DNA of 64,000 bases from Hirudinaria manillensis (Eukaryota; Annelida; Clitellata; Hirudinida; Hirudinidae): the NCBI GenBank assembly GCA_034509925.1, contig CM067529.1, positions 9,442,501-9,506,500 on the forward strand. Direction: 5' to 3'. This document shows, piece by piece, positions 21,985-32,124 of this stretch. The notes under the pieces are model-generated. The model did no database searches. It saw only the letters and a list, made by a program, of their open reading frames with translations, and had not been told where the DNA came from. Position numbers and translations under genes: made by a program. Numbering within the stretch: position 1 is the stretch's first letter; each line of letters opens with the position of its first letter.

Positions 21985-23013
21985 ATGGCCTCAGCTTCAG
22001 CTACAAACGTCCTGAAAGAGTTGAACGAACGACTCGTCCTGTCGTCGTCGTCGAACGACGTTCAAGAGATTTTGAAGGTAATCAAAGAAATCTCTTCCAA
22101 GACCGTTCCTTATGCGATGTATAAGGAATCTGGTCTAGAAAAATCCATTGCCGTTCTGAGCAGTAGGAGCGGCGGAGCGAAACTCGCCGCTACCAGATTG
22201 AAAAACAAACTGGCAAAATTTCACGCATCTACTGCACTGGCCAAAAGCATCCAGTCGGCCAAGAGCAGGGTCGTCGTCGATCCAAAAGAAGCGGCCGGAT
22301 TCGCTAAAAAGCGTAAGGCGGAAGAGGAGCCGCAAATCGAGGAGCCTCCTCGAAAAGTGGCCAGGCAGGAAACGGTCGACGACACCACTAGCGTGGAAGT
22401 CCAAGAGACTTCGACGGTCCACGTGCCAAAAGAGGAATGCGGTTTAGAAGCCGATGTTGTGAAGCGCCTCGATGAGATTTGCACGGTCCTCGAGGAGAGG
22501 AGCAAGTCTCCTGCGACGTCGGAGCTCAAGTTCGGCGTTCGCGCGAGCTTCGCAAAGACGGCCTGTTTCGGAAACATGAGAAAAAACCGGACGGCCGTCC
22601 GAGGTGGGGTGCTGGACAGGTTCAGCGACCTCTTTTTCAAGAGCTTCGAAGCTGGCCGGATCGAGGGCTTGCTGCAATTGCCCTACGAGATTATCGAGCC
22701 GACTCTCGCCAAGCTCGACGCTCGACGATTGAACGCTTTCGAAAAGATGTACCCGGATCTGGCCAGCAAAACCGACGTCTTGTGGAGGGACCTCTTAAGC
22801 CGCGATTGTCCGAAACATGGTGGACTCGTGGGCTGCGCGTCTTGGAAAGAACTTTACGGGCAAGAAAAACGGCTCGAGAAGGAGAAGATGGAAGTAAGTA
22901 AAATTAACTTCGAGGCGAGACATAGGGAGGCGTTGGCGAACGTCCACAAATCTCGAGTGGTAAGCGTCCAGCCGTTATCCAAAAAGGCCATCTCGGCAAT
23001 GAGAAAAAGGTGA
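21985..23013 (+). CDS. ELOA-like: Elongin A-like protein, array copy 1
   Basis: The gene is a single exon of 342 codons. In the cell Elongin A works in the nucleus with Elongins B and C, speeds RNA polymerase II elongation, and serves as the substrate receptor of a Cullin-5 ubiquitin ligase acting on stalled polymerase. Residues 6-79 match the TFIIS N-terminal/LW domain (VLKELNERL, EILKVIKEIS, KESGLEKSIAVL). Residues 80-200 are charged and low in order, with an NLS-like KKRK at 108-111. Residues 207-330 match the Elongin-A domain: LPYEIIEPTL at 232, DVLWRDLLSRDC at 264, SWKELY at 286, then a basic tail. In the BC-box-like VLDRFSDLFF (209-218) the usual Cys is Ser214. Human ELOA has about 770 residues; the shortening is in the middle. 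I chose the ATG at 21985 because upstream in-frame extension would need a non-ATG start. A consensus donor (gtaagt) lies at codons 304-305. Confidence 0.88.
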   Translation: MASASATNVLKELNERLVLSSSSNDVQEILKVIKEISSKTVPYAMYKESGLEKSIAVLSSRSGGAKLAATRLKNKLAKFHASTALAKSIQSAKSRVVVDPKEAAGFAKKRKAEEEPQIEEPPRKVARQETVDDTTSVEVQETSTVHVPKEECGLEADVVKRLDEICTVLEERSKSPATSELKFGVRASFAKTACFGNMRKNRTAVRGGVLDRFSDLFFKSFEAGRIEGLLQLPYEIIEPTLAKLDARRLNAFEKMYPDLASKTDVLWRDLLSRDCPKHGGLVGCASWKELYGQEKRLEKEKMEVSKINFEARHREALANVHKSRVVSVQPLSKKAISAMRKR

Positions 23014-23047
23014 ACCATGTTTTCGTTCTTTAAATTTTTTTTATCCC

Positions 23048-23277
23048 TCGTTCAATAAATTATAACGTTAAAAAAAAAACAAACACTCTTTTCGATAAAA
23101 CACAAACAAACAAACAAACAATTTTGTTCGATAAAATAGGGTAAAACAATATCGTTGTAATCTAAGCAGATATTCCAAAAATCGTTCAATAAAGTAAAAA
23201 ATTTATAAAAAAAAAAAACAAAAAAAAACACTCGTTTCGATAAAACATTCAAAAAAAAATTTATTCGATAAAATAGG
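23048..23277 (+). terminator. duplicated poly(A)-signal region in the unit spacer (copy 1)
   Basis: The spacer after the stop codon carries two diverged copies of one block, offset by 134 bp. Each runs from tcgttcaataaa (23048 and 23182) through an A-rich stretch to cgataaaaca and ttcgataaaatagg. Each therefore has an AATAAA (23054-23059 and 23188-23193), the first 41 bases after the stop. TTCGATAAAA occurs at 23091, 23127, 23236 and 23264. A smaller direct repeat of aaataggattatttatcaat follows at 23271 and 23311. The structure recurs in every unit. The first AATAAA is the likeliest poly(A) signal. Confidence 0.7.
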
Positions 23278-23504
23278 ATTATTTATCAATTTATTTATCA
23301 ATTTAAAATAAAATAGGATTATTTATCAATACGATTATTATGCTCGGCGCATCTAGCCCGCGCGCGCAGAATTGGCGCTTTGCCAGCGATACAGGTGCGT
23401 GAGGCGCGCCTCGCGAGCCTATATAAAGGCGAAAGTCGCTCTAGTAGTCATTTCGATCGTCGCAGCCGCCCGTGAAGCATCTCCGAGAACAGCGTTATTT
23501 CCAA

Positions 23505-24533
23505 ATGGCCTCAGCTTCAGCTACAAACGTCCTGAAAGAGTTGAACGAACGACTCGTCCTGTCGTCGTCGTCGAACGACGTTCAAGAGATTTTGAAGGTA
23601 ATCAAAGAAATCTCTTCCAAGACCGTTCCTTATGCGATGTATAAGGAATCTGGTCTAGAAAAATCCATTGCCGTTCTGAGCAGTAGGAGCGGCGGAGCGA
23701 AACTCGCCGCTACCAGATTGAAAAACAAACTGGCAAAATTTCACGCATCTACTGCACTGGCCAAAAGCATCCAGTCGGCCAAGAGCAGGGTCGTCGTCGA
23801 TCCAAAAGAAGCGGCCGGATTCGCTAAAAAGCGTAAGGCGGAAGAGGAGCCGCAAATCGAGGAGCCTCCTCGAAAAGTGGCCAGGCAGGAAACGGTCGAC
23901 GACACCACTAGCGTGGAAGTCCAAGAGACTTCGACGGTCCACGTGCCAAAAGAGGAATGCGGTTTAGAAGCCGATGTTGTGAAGCGCCTCGATGAGATTT
24001 GCACGGTCCTCGAGGAGAGGAGCAAGTCTCCTGCGACGTCGGAGCTCAAGTTCGGCGTTCGCGCGAGCTTCGCAAAGACGGCCTGTTTCGGAAACATGAG
24101 AAAAAACCGGACGGCCGTCCGAGGTGGGGTGCTGGACAGGTTCAGCGACCTCTTTTTCAAGAGCTTCGAAGCTGGCCGGATCGAGGGCTTGCTGCAATTG
24201 CCCTACGAGATTATCGAGCCGACTCTCGCCAAGCTCGACGCTCGACGATTGAACGCTTTCGAAAAGATGTACCCGGATCTGGCCAGCAAAACCGACGTCT
24301 TGTGGAGGGACCTCTTAAGCCGCGATTGTCCGAAACATGGTGGACTCGTGGGCTGCGCGTCTTGGAAAGAACTTTACGGGCAAGAAAAACGGCTCGAGAA
24401 GGAGAAGATGGAAGTAAGTAAAATTAACTTCGAGGCGAGACATAGGGAGGCGTTGGCGAACGTCCACAAATCTCGAGTGGTAAGCGTCCAGCCGTTATCC
24501 AAAAAGGCCATCTCGGCAATGAGAAAAAGGTGA
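23505..24533 (+). CDS. ELOA-like: Elongin A-like protein, array copy 2
   Basis: Protein identical to copy 1 over all 342 residues. Next copy starts 1518 bp later. Confidence 0.87.
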   Translation: MASASATNVLKELNERLVLSSSSNDVQEILKVIKEISSKTVPYAMYKESGLEKSIAVLSSRSGGAKLAATRLKNKLAKFHASTALAKSIQSAKSRVVVDPKEAAGFAKKRKAEEEPQIEEPPRKVARQETVDDTTSVEVQETSTVHVPKEECGLEADVVKRLDEICTVLEERSKSPATSELKFGVRASFAKTACFGNMRKNRTAVRGGVLDRFSDLFFKSFEAGRIEGLLQLPYEIIEPTLAKLDARRLNAFEKMYPDLASKTDVLWRDLLSRDCPKHGGLVGCASWKELYGQEKRLEKEKMEVSKINFEARHREALANVHKSRVVSVQPLSKKAISAMRKR

Positions 24534-25022
24534 ACCATGTTTTCGTTCTTTAAATTTTTTTTATCCCTCGTTCAATAAATTATAACGTTAAAAAAAAAAC
24601 AAACACTCTTTTCGATAAAACACAAACAAACAAACAAACAATTTTGTTCGATAAAATAGGGTAAAACAATATCGTTGTAATCTAAGCAGATATTCCAAAA
24701 ATCGTTCAATAAAGTAAAAAATTTATAAAAAAAAACAAAAAAAAAACACTCGTTTCGATAAAACATTCAAAAAAAAATTTATTCGATAAAATAGGATTAT
24801 TTATCAATTTATTTATCAATTTAAAATAAAATAGGATTATTTATCAATACGATTATTATGCTCGGCGCATCTAGCCCGCGCGCGCAGAATTGGCGCTTTG
24901 CCAGCGATACAGGTGCGTGAGGCGCGCCTCGCGAGCCTATATAAAGGCGAAAGTCGCTCTAGTAGTCATTTCGATCGTCGCAGCCGCCCGTGAAGCATCT
25001 CCGAGAACAGCGTTATTTCCAA

Positions 25023-26051
25023 ATGGCCTCAGCTTCAGCTACAAACGTCCTGAAAGAGTTGAACGAACGACTCGTCCTGTCGTCGTCGTCGAACGACGTT
25101 CAAGAGATTTTGAAGGTAATCAAAGAAATCTCTTCCAAGACCGTTCCTTATGCGATGTATAAGGAATCTGGTCTAGAAAAATCCATTGCCGTTCTGAGCA
25201 GTAGGAGCGGCGGAGCGAAACTCGCCGCTACCAGATTGAAAAACAAACTGGCAAAATTTCACGCATCTACTGCACTGGCCAAAAGCATCCAGTCGGCCAA
25301 GAGCAGGGTCGTCGTCGATCCAAAAGAAGCGGCCGGATTCGCTAAAAAGCGTAAGGCGGAAGAGGAGCCGCAAATCGAGGAGCCTCCTCGAAAAGTGGCC
25401 AGGCAGGAAACGGTCGACGACACCACTAGCGTGGAAGTCCAAGAGACTTCGACGGTCCACGTGCCAAAAGAGGAATGCGGTTTAGAAGCCGATGTTGTGA
25501 AGCGCCTCGATGAGATTTGCACGGTCCTCGAGGAGAGGAGCAAGTCTCCTGCGACGTCGGAGCTCAAGTTCGGCGTTCGCGCGAGCTTCGCAAAGACGGC
25601 CTGTTTCGGAAACATGAGAAAAAACCGGACGGCCGTCCGAGGTGGGGTGCTGGACAGGTTCAGCGACCTCTTTTTCAAGAGCTTCGAAGCTGGCCGGATC
25701 GAGGGCTTGCTGCAATTGCCCTACGAGATTATCGAGCCGACTCTCGCCAAGCTCGACGCTCGACGATTGAACGCTTTCGAAAAGATGTACCCGGATCTGG
25801 CCAGCAAAACCGACGTCTTGTGGAGGGACCTCTTAAGCCGCGATTGTCCGAAACATGGTGGACTCGTGGGCTGCGCGTCTTGGAAAGAACTTTACGGGCA
25901 AGAAAAACGGCTCGAGAAGGAGAAGATGGAAGTAAGTAAAATTAACTTCGAGGCGAGACATAGGGAGGCGTTGGCGAACGTCCACAAATCTCGAGTGGTA
26001 AGCGTCCAGCCGTTATCCAAAAAGGCCATCTCGGCAATGAGAAAAAGGTGA
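25023..26051 (+). CDS. ELOA-like: Elongin A-like protein, array copy 3
   Basis: Protein identical to copy 1. Period to the next copy 1517 bp, among the shorter values because of short A-runs in the spacer. Confidence 0.87.
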   Translation: MASASATNVLKELNERLVLSSSSNDVQEILKVIKEISSKTVPYAMYKESGLEKSIAVLSSRSGGAKLAATRLKNKLAKFHASTALAKSIQSAKSRVVVDPKEAAGFAKKRKAEEEPQIEEPPRKVARQETVDDTTSVEVQETSTVHVPKEECGLEADVVKRLDEICTVLEERSKSPATSELKFGVRASFAKTACFGNMRKNRTAVRGGVLDRFSDLFFKSFEAGRIEGLLQLPYEIIEPTLAKLDARRLNAFEKMYPDLASKTDVLWRDLLSRDCPKHGGLVGCASWKELYGQEKRLEKEKMEVSKINFEARHREALANVHKSRVVSVQPLSKKAISAMRKR

Positions 26052-26539
26052 ACCATGTTTTCGTTCTTTAAATTTTTTTTATCCCTCGTTCAATAAATTA
26101 TAACGTTAAAAAAAAAACAAACACTCTTTTCGATAAAACACAAACAAACAAACAAACAATTTTGTTCGATAAAATAGGGTAAAACAATATCGTTGTAATC
26201 TAAGCAGATATTCCAAAAATCGTTCAATAAAGTAAAAAATTTATAAAAAAAAACAAAAAAAAACACTCGTTTCGATAAAACATTCAAAAAAAAATTTATT
26301 CGATAAAATAGGATTATTTATCAATTTATTTATCAATTTAAAATAAAATAGGATTATTTATCAATACGATTATTATGCTCGGCGCATCTAGCCCGCGCGC
26401 GCAGAATTGGCGCTTTGCCAGCGATACAGGTGCGTGAGGCGCGCCTCGCGAGCCTATATAAAGGCGAAAGTCGCTCTAGTAGTCATTTCGATCGTCGCAG
26501 CCGCCCGTGAAGCATCTCCGAGAACAGCGTTATTTCCAA

Positions 26540-27568
26540 ATGGCCTCAGCTTCAGCTACAAACGTCCTGAAAGAGTTGAACGAACGACTCGTCCTGTCGT
26601 CGTCGTCGAACGACGTTCAAGAGATTTTGAAGGTAATCAAAGAAATCTCTTCCAAGACCGTTCCTTATGCGATGTATAAGGAATCTGGTCTAGAAAAATC
26701 CATTGCCGTTCTGAGCAGTAGGAGCGGCGGAGCGAAACTCGCCGCTACCAGATTGAAAAACAAACTGGCAAAATTTCACGCATCTACTGCACTGGCCAAA
26801 AGCATCCAGTCGGCCAAGAGCAGGGTCGTCGTCGATCCAAAAGAAGCGGCCGGATTCGCTAAAAAGCGTAAGGCGGAAGAGGAGCCGCAAATCGAGGAGC
26901 CTCCTCGAAAAGTGGCCAGGCAGGAAACGGTCGACGACACCACTAGCGTGGAAGTCCAAGAGACTTCGACGGTCCACGTGCCAAAAGAGGAATGCGGTTT
27001 AGAAGCCGATGTTGTGAAGCGCCTCGATGAGATTTGCACGGTCCTCGAGGAGAGGAGCAAGTCTCCTGCGACGTCGGAGCTCAAGTTCGGCGTTCGCGCG
27101 AGCTTCGCAAAGACGGCCTGTTTCGGAAACATGAGAAAAAACCGGACGGCCGTCCGAGGTGGGGTGCTGGACAGGTTCAGCGACCTCTTTTTCAAGAGCT
27201 TCGAAGCTGGCCGGATCGAGGGCTTGCTGCAATTGCCCTACGAGATTATCGAGCCGACTCTCGCCAAGCTCGACGCTCGACGATTGAACGCTTTCGAAAA
27301 GATGTACCCGGATCTGGCCAGCAAAACCGACGTCTTGTGGAGGGACCTCTTAAGCCGCGATTGTCCGAAACATGGTGGACTCGTGGGCTGCGCGTCTTGG
27401 AAAGAACTTTACGGGCAAGAAAAACGGCTCGAGAAGGAGAAGATGGAAGTAAGTAAAATTAACTTCGAGGCGAGACATAGGGAGGCGTTGGCGAACGTCC
27501 ACAAATCTCGAGTGGTAAGCGTCCAGCCGTTATCCAAAAAGGCCATCTCGGCAATGAGAAAAAGGTGA
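26540..27568 (+). CDS. ELOA-like: Elongin A-like protein, array copy 4
   Basis: Protein identical to copy 1. Period to the next copy 1520 bp. Confidence 0.87.
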   Translation: MASASATNVLKELNERLVLSSSSNDVQEILKVIKEISSKTVPYAMYKESGLEKSIAVLSSRSGGAKLAATRLKNKLAKFHASTALAKSIQSAKSRVVVDPKEAAGFAKKRKAEEEPQIEEPPRKVARQETVDDTTSVEVQETSTVHVPKEECGLEADVVKRLDEICTVLEERSKSPATSELKFGVRASFAKTACFGNMRKNRTAVRGGVLDRFSDLFFKSFEAGRIEGLLQLPYEIIEPTLAKLDARRLNAFEKMYPDLASKTDVLWRDLLSRDCPKHGGLVGCASWKELYGQEKRLEKEKMEVSKINFEARHREALANVHKSRVVSVQPLSKKAISAMRKR

Positions 27569-28059
27569 ACCATGTTTTCGTTCTTTAAATTTTTTTTATC
27601 CCTCGTTCAATAAATTATAACGTTAAAAAAAAAACAAACACTCTTTTCGATAAAACACAAACAAACAAACAAACAATTTTGTTCGATAAAATAGGGTAAA
27701 ACAATATCGTTGTAATCTAAGCAGATATTCCAAAAATCGTTCAATAAAGTAAAAAATTTATAAAAAAAAAAACAAAAAAAAACACTCGTTTCGATAAAAC
27801 ATTCAAAAAAAAAATTTATTCGATAAAATAGGATTATTTATCAATTTATTTATCAATTTAAAATAAAATAGGATTATTTATCAATACGATTATTATGCTC
27901 GGCGCATCTAGCCCGCGCGCGCAGAATTGGCGCTTTGCCAGCGATACAGGTGCGTGAGGCGCGCCTCGCGAGCCTATATAAAGGCGAAAGTCGCTCTAGT
28001 AGTCATTTCGATCGTCGCAGCCGCCCGTGAAGCATCTCCGAGAACAGCGTTATTTCCAA

Positions 28060-29088
28060 ATGGCCTCAGCTTCAGCTACAAACGTCCTGAAAGAGTTGAA
28101 CGAACGACTCGTCCTGTCGTCGTCGTCGAACGACGTTCAAGAGATTTTGAAGGTAATCAAAGAAATCTCTTCCAAGACCGTTCCTTATGCGATGTATAAG
28201 GAATCTGGTCTAGAAAAATCCATTGCCGTTCTGAGCAGTAGGAGCGGCGGAGCGAAACTCGCCGCTACCAGATTGAAAAACAAACTGGCAAAATTTCACG
28301 CATCTACTGCACTGGCCAAAAGCATCCAGTCGGCCAAGAGCAGGGTCGTCGTCGATCCAAAAGAAGCGGCCGGATTCGCTAAAAAGCGTAAGGCGGAAGA
28401 GGAGCCGCAAATCGAGGAGCCTCCTCGAAAAGTGGCCAGGCAGGAAACGGTCGACGACACCACTAGCGTGGAAGTCCAAGAGACTTCGACGGTCCACGTG
28501 CCAAAAGAGGAATGCGGTTTAGAAGCCGATGTTGTGAAGCGCCTCGATGAGATTTGCACGGTCCTCGAGGAGAGGAGCAAGTCTCCTGCGACGTCGGAGC
28601 TCAAGTTCGGCGTTCGCGCGAGCTTCGCAAAGACGGCCTGTTTCGGAAACATGAGAAAAAACCGGACGGCCGTCCGAGGTGGGGTGCTGGACAGGTTCAG
28701 CGACCTCTTTTTCAAGAGCTTCGAAGCTGGCCGGATCGAGGGCTTGCTGCAATTGCCCTACGAGATTATCGAGCCGACTCTCGCCAAGCTCGACGCTCGA
28801 CGATTGAACGCTTTCGAAAAGATGTACCCGGATCTGGCCAGCAAAACCGACGTCTTGTGGAGGGACCTCTTAAGCCGCGATTGTCCGAAACATGGTGGAC
28901 TCGTGGGCTGCGCGTCTTGGAAAGAACTTTACGGGCAAGAAAAACGGCTCGAGAAGGAGAAGATGGAAGTAAGTAAAATTAACTTCGAGGCGAGACATAG
29001 GGAGGCGTTGGCGAACGTCCACAAATCTCGAGTGGTAAGCGTCCAGCCGTTATCCAAAAAGGCCATCTCGGCAATGAGAAAAAGGTGA
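28060..29088 (+). CDS. ELOA-like: Elongin A-like protein, array copy 5
   Basis: Protein identical to copy 1. Period to the next copy 1517 bp. Confidence 0.87.
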   Translation: MASASATNVLKELNERLVLSSSSNDVQEILKVIKEISSKTVPYAMYKESGLEKSIAVLSSRSGGAKLAATRLKNKLAKFHASTALAKSIQSAKSRVVVDPKEAAGFAKKRKAEEEPQIEEPPRKVARQETVDDTTSVEVQETSTVHVPKEECGLEADVVKRLDEICTVLEERSKSPATSELKFGVRASFAKTACFGNMRKNRTAVRGGVLDRFSDLFFKSFEAGRIEGLLQLPYEIIEPTLAKLDARRLNAFEKMYPDLASKTDVLWRDLLSRDCPKHGGLVGCASWKELYGQEKRLEKEKMEVSKINFEARHREALANVHKSRVVSVQPLSKKAISAMRKR

Positions 29089-29576
29089 ACCATGTTTTCG
29101 TTCTTTAAATTTTTTTTATCCCTCGTTCAATAAATTATAACGTTAAAAAAAAAACAAACACTCTTTTCGATAAAACACAAACAAACAAACAAACAATTTT
29201 GTTCGATAAAATAGGGTAAAACAATATCGTTGTAATCTAAGCAGATATTCCAAAAATCGTTCAATAAAGTAAAAAATTTATAAAAAAAAAACAAAAAAAA
29301 CACTCGTTTCGATAAAACATTCAAAAAAAAATTTATTCGATAAAATAGGATTATTTATCAATTTATTTATCAATTTAAAATAAAATAGGATTATTTATCA
29401 ATACGATTATTATGCTCGGCGCATCTAGCCCGCGCGCGCAGAATTGGCGCTTTGCCAGCGATACAGGTGCGTGAGGCGCGCCTCGCGAGCCTATATAAAG
29501 GCGAAAGTCGCTCTAGTAGTCATTTCGATCGTCGCAGCCGCCCGTGAAGCATCTCCGAGAACAGCGTTATTTCCAA

Positions 29577-30605
29577 ATGGCCTCAGCTTCAGCTACAAAC
29601 GTCCTGAAAGAGTTGAACGAACGACTCGTCCTGTCGTCGTCGTCGAACGACGTTCAAGAGATTTTGAAGGTAATCAAAGAAATCTCTTCCAAGACCGTTC
29701 CTTATGCGATGTATAAGGAATCTGGTCTAGAAAAATCCATTGCCGTTCTGAGCAGTAGGAGCGGCGGAGCGAAACTCGCCGCTACCAGATTGAAAAACAA
29801 ACTGGCAAAATTTCACGCATCTACTGCACTGGCCAAAAGCATCCAGTCGGCCAAGAGCAGGGTCGTCGTCGATCCAAAAGAAGCGGCCGGATTCGCTAAA
29901 AAGCGTAAGGCGGAAGAGGAGCCGCAAATCGAGGAGCCTCCTCGAAAAGTGGCCAGGCAGGAAACGGTCGACGACACCACTAGCGTGGAAGTCCAAGAGA
30001 CTTCGACGGTCCACGTGCCAAAAGAGGAATGCGGTTTAGAAGCCGATGTTGTGAAGCGCCTCGATGAGATTTGCACGGTCCTCGAGGAGAGGAGCAAGTC
30101 TCCTGCGACGTCGGAGCTCAAGTTCGGCGTTCGCGCGAGCTTCGCAAAGACGGCCTGTTTCGGAAACATGAGAAAAAACCGGACGGCCGTCCGAGGTGGG
30201 GTGCTGGACAGGTTCAGCGACCTCTTTTTCAAGAGCTTCGAAGCTGGCCGGATCGAGGGCTTGCTGCAATTGCCCTACGAGATTATCGAGCCGACTCTCG
30301 CCAAGCTCGACGCTCGACGATTGAACGCTTTCGAAAAGATGTACCCGGATCTGGCCAGCAAAACCGACGTCTTGTGGAGGGACCTCTTAAGCCGCGATTG
30401 TCCGAAACATGGTGGACTCGTGGGCTGCGCGTCTTGGAAAGAACTTTACGGGCAAGAAAAACGGCTCGAGAAGGAGAAGATGGAAGTAAGTAAAATTAAC
30501 TTCGAGGCGAGACATAGGGAGGCGTTGGCGAACGTCCACAAATCTCGAGTGGTAAGCGTCCAGCCGTTATCCAAAAAGGCCATCTCGGCAATGAGAAAAA
30601 GGTGA
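29577..30605 (+). CDS. ELOA-like: Elongin A-like protein, array copy 6
   Basis: Protein identical to copy 1. Period to the next copy 1519 bp. Confidence 0.87.
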   Translation: MASASATNVLKELNERLVLSSSSNDVQEILKVIKEISSKTVPYAMYKESGLEKSIAVLSSRSGGAKLAATRLKNKLAKFHASTALAKSIQSAKSRVVVDPKEAAGFAKKRKAEEEPQIEEPPRKVARQETVDDTTSVEVQETSTVHVPKEECGLEADVVKRLDEICTVLEERSKSPATSELKFGVRASFAKTACFGNMRKNRTAVRGGVLDRFSDLFFKSFEAGRIEGLLQLPYEIIEPTLAKLDARRLNAFEKMYPDLASKTDVLWRDLLSRDCPKHGGLVGCASWKELYGQEKRLEKEKMEVSKINFEARHREALANVHKSRVVSVQPLSKKAISAMRKR

Positions 30606-31095
30606 ACCATGTTTTCGTTCTTTAAATTTTTTTTATCCCTCGTTCAATAAATTATAACGTTAAAAAAAAAAACAAACACTCTTTTCGATAAAACACAAAC
30701 AAACAAACAAACAATTTTGTTCGATAAAATAGGGTAAAACAATATCGTTGTAATCTAAGCAGATATTCCAAAAATCGTTCAATAAAGTAAAAAATTTATA
30801 AAAAAAAACAAAAAAAAACACTCGTTTCGATAAAACATTCAAAAAAAAAATTTATTCGATAAAATAGGATTATTTATCAATTTATTTATCAATTTAAAAT
30901 AAAATAGGATTATTTATCAATACGATTATTATGCTCGGCGCATCTAGCCCGCGCGCGCAGAATTGGCGCTTTGCCAGCGATACAGGTGCGTGAGGCGCGC
31001 CTCGCGAGCCTATATAAAGGCGAAAGTCGCTCTAGTAGTCATTTCGATCGTCGCAGCCGCCCGTGAAGCATCTCCGAGAACAGCGTTATTTCCAA

Positions 31096-32124
31096 ATGGC
31101 CTCAGCTTCAGCTACAAACGTCCTGAAAGAGTTGAACGAACGACTCGTCCTGTCGTCGTCGTCGAACGACGTTCAAGAGATTTTGAAGGTAATCAAAGAA
31201 ATCTCTTCCAAGACCGTTCCTTATGCGATGTATAAGGAATCTGGTCTAGAAAAATCCATTGCCGTTCTGAGCAGTAGGAGCGGCGGAGCGAAACTCGCCG
31301 CTACCAGATTGAAAAACAAACTGGCAAAATTTCACGCATCTACTGCACTGGCCAAAAGCATCCAGTCGGCCAAGAGCAGGGTCGTCGTCGATCCAAAAGA
31401 AGCGGCCGGATTCGCTAAAAAGCGTAAGGCGGAAGAGGAGCCGCAAATCGAGGAGCCTCCTCGAAAAGTGGCCAGGCAGGAAACGGTCGACGACACCACT
31501 AGCGTGGAAGTCCAAGAGACTTCGACGGTCCACGTGCCAAAAGAGGAATGCGGTTTAGAAGCCGATGTTGTGAAGCGCCTCGATGAGATTTGCACGGTCC
31601 TCGAGGAGAGGAGCAAGTCTCCTGCGACGTCGGAGCTCAAGTTCGGCGTTCGCGCGAGCTTCGCAAAGACGGCCTGTTTCGGAAACATGAGAAAAAACCG
31701 GACGGCCGTCCGAGGTGGGGTGCTGGACAGGTTCAGCGACCTCTTTTTCAAGAGCTTCGAAGCTGGCCGGATCGAGGGCTTGCTGCAATTGCCCTACGAG
31801 ATTATCGAGCCGACTCTCGCCAAGCTCGACGCTCGACGATTGAACGCTTTCGAAAAGATGTACCCGGATCTGGCCAGCAAAACCGACGTCTTGTGGAGGG
31901 ACCTCTTAAGCCGCGATTGTCCGAAACATGGTGGACTCGTGGGCTGCGCGTCTTGGAAAGAACTTTACGGGCAAGAAAAACGGCTCGAGAAGGAGAAGAT
32001 GGAAGTAAGTAAAATTAACTTCGAGGCGAGACATAGGGAGGCGTTGGCGAACGTCCACAAATCTCGAGTGGTAAGCGTCCAGCCGTTATCCAAAAAGGCC
32101 ATCTCGGCAATGAGAAAAAGGTGA
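31096..32124 (+). CDS. ELOA-like: Elongin A-like protein, array copy 7
   Basis: Protein identical to copy 1. Period to the next copy 1521 bp. Confidence 0.87.
   Translation: MASASATNVLKELNERLVLSSSSNDVQEILKVIKEISSKTVPYAMYKESGLEKSIAVLSSRSGGAKLAATRLKNKLAKFHASTALAKSIQSAKSRVVVDPKEAAGFAKKRKAEEEPQIEEPPRKVARQETVDDTTSVEVQETSTVHVPKEECGLEADVVKRLDEICTVLEERSKSPATSELKFGVRASFAKTACFGNMRKNRTAVRGGVLDRFSDLFFKSFEAGRIEGLLQLPYEIIEPTLAKLDARRLNAFEKMYPDLASKTDVLWRDLLSRDCPKHGGLVGCASWKELYGQEKRLEKEKMEVSKINFEARHREALANVHKSRVVSVQPLSKKAISAMRKR

Noticed and set aside
22135-22677. Open frames of 95, 139 and 77 codons on the minus strand and 140 codons in another plus frame, repeated in every array unit
   Set aside because: They overlap the Elongin A-like gene, have no family resemblance, and recur only because the unit recurs and its GC-rich codons leave few stops. 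The intact domains are in the main frame.
23052-23252. Phe-rich minus-strand frame in each spacer resembling a membrane peptide
   Set aside because: It is the complement of A-tracts and changes length with them; no start context, no conservation of frame.
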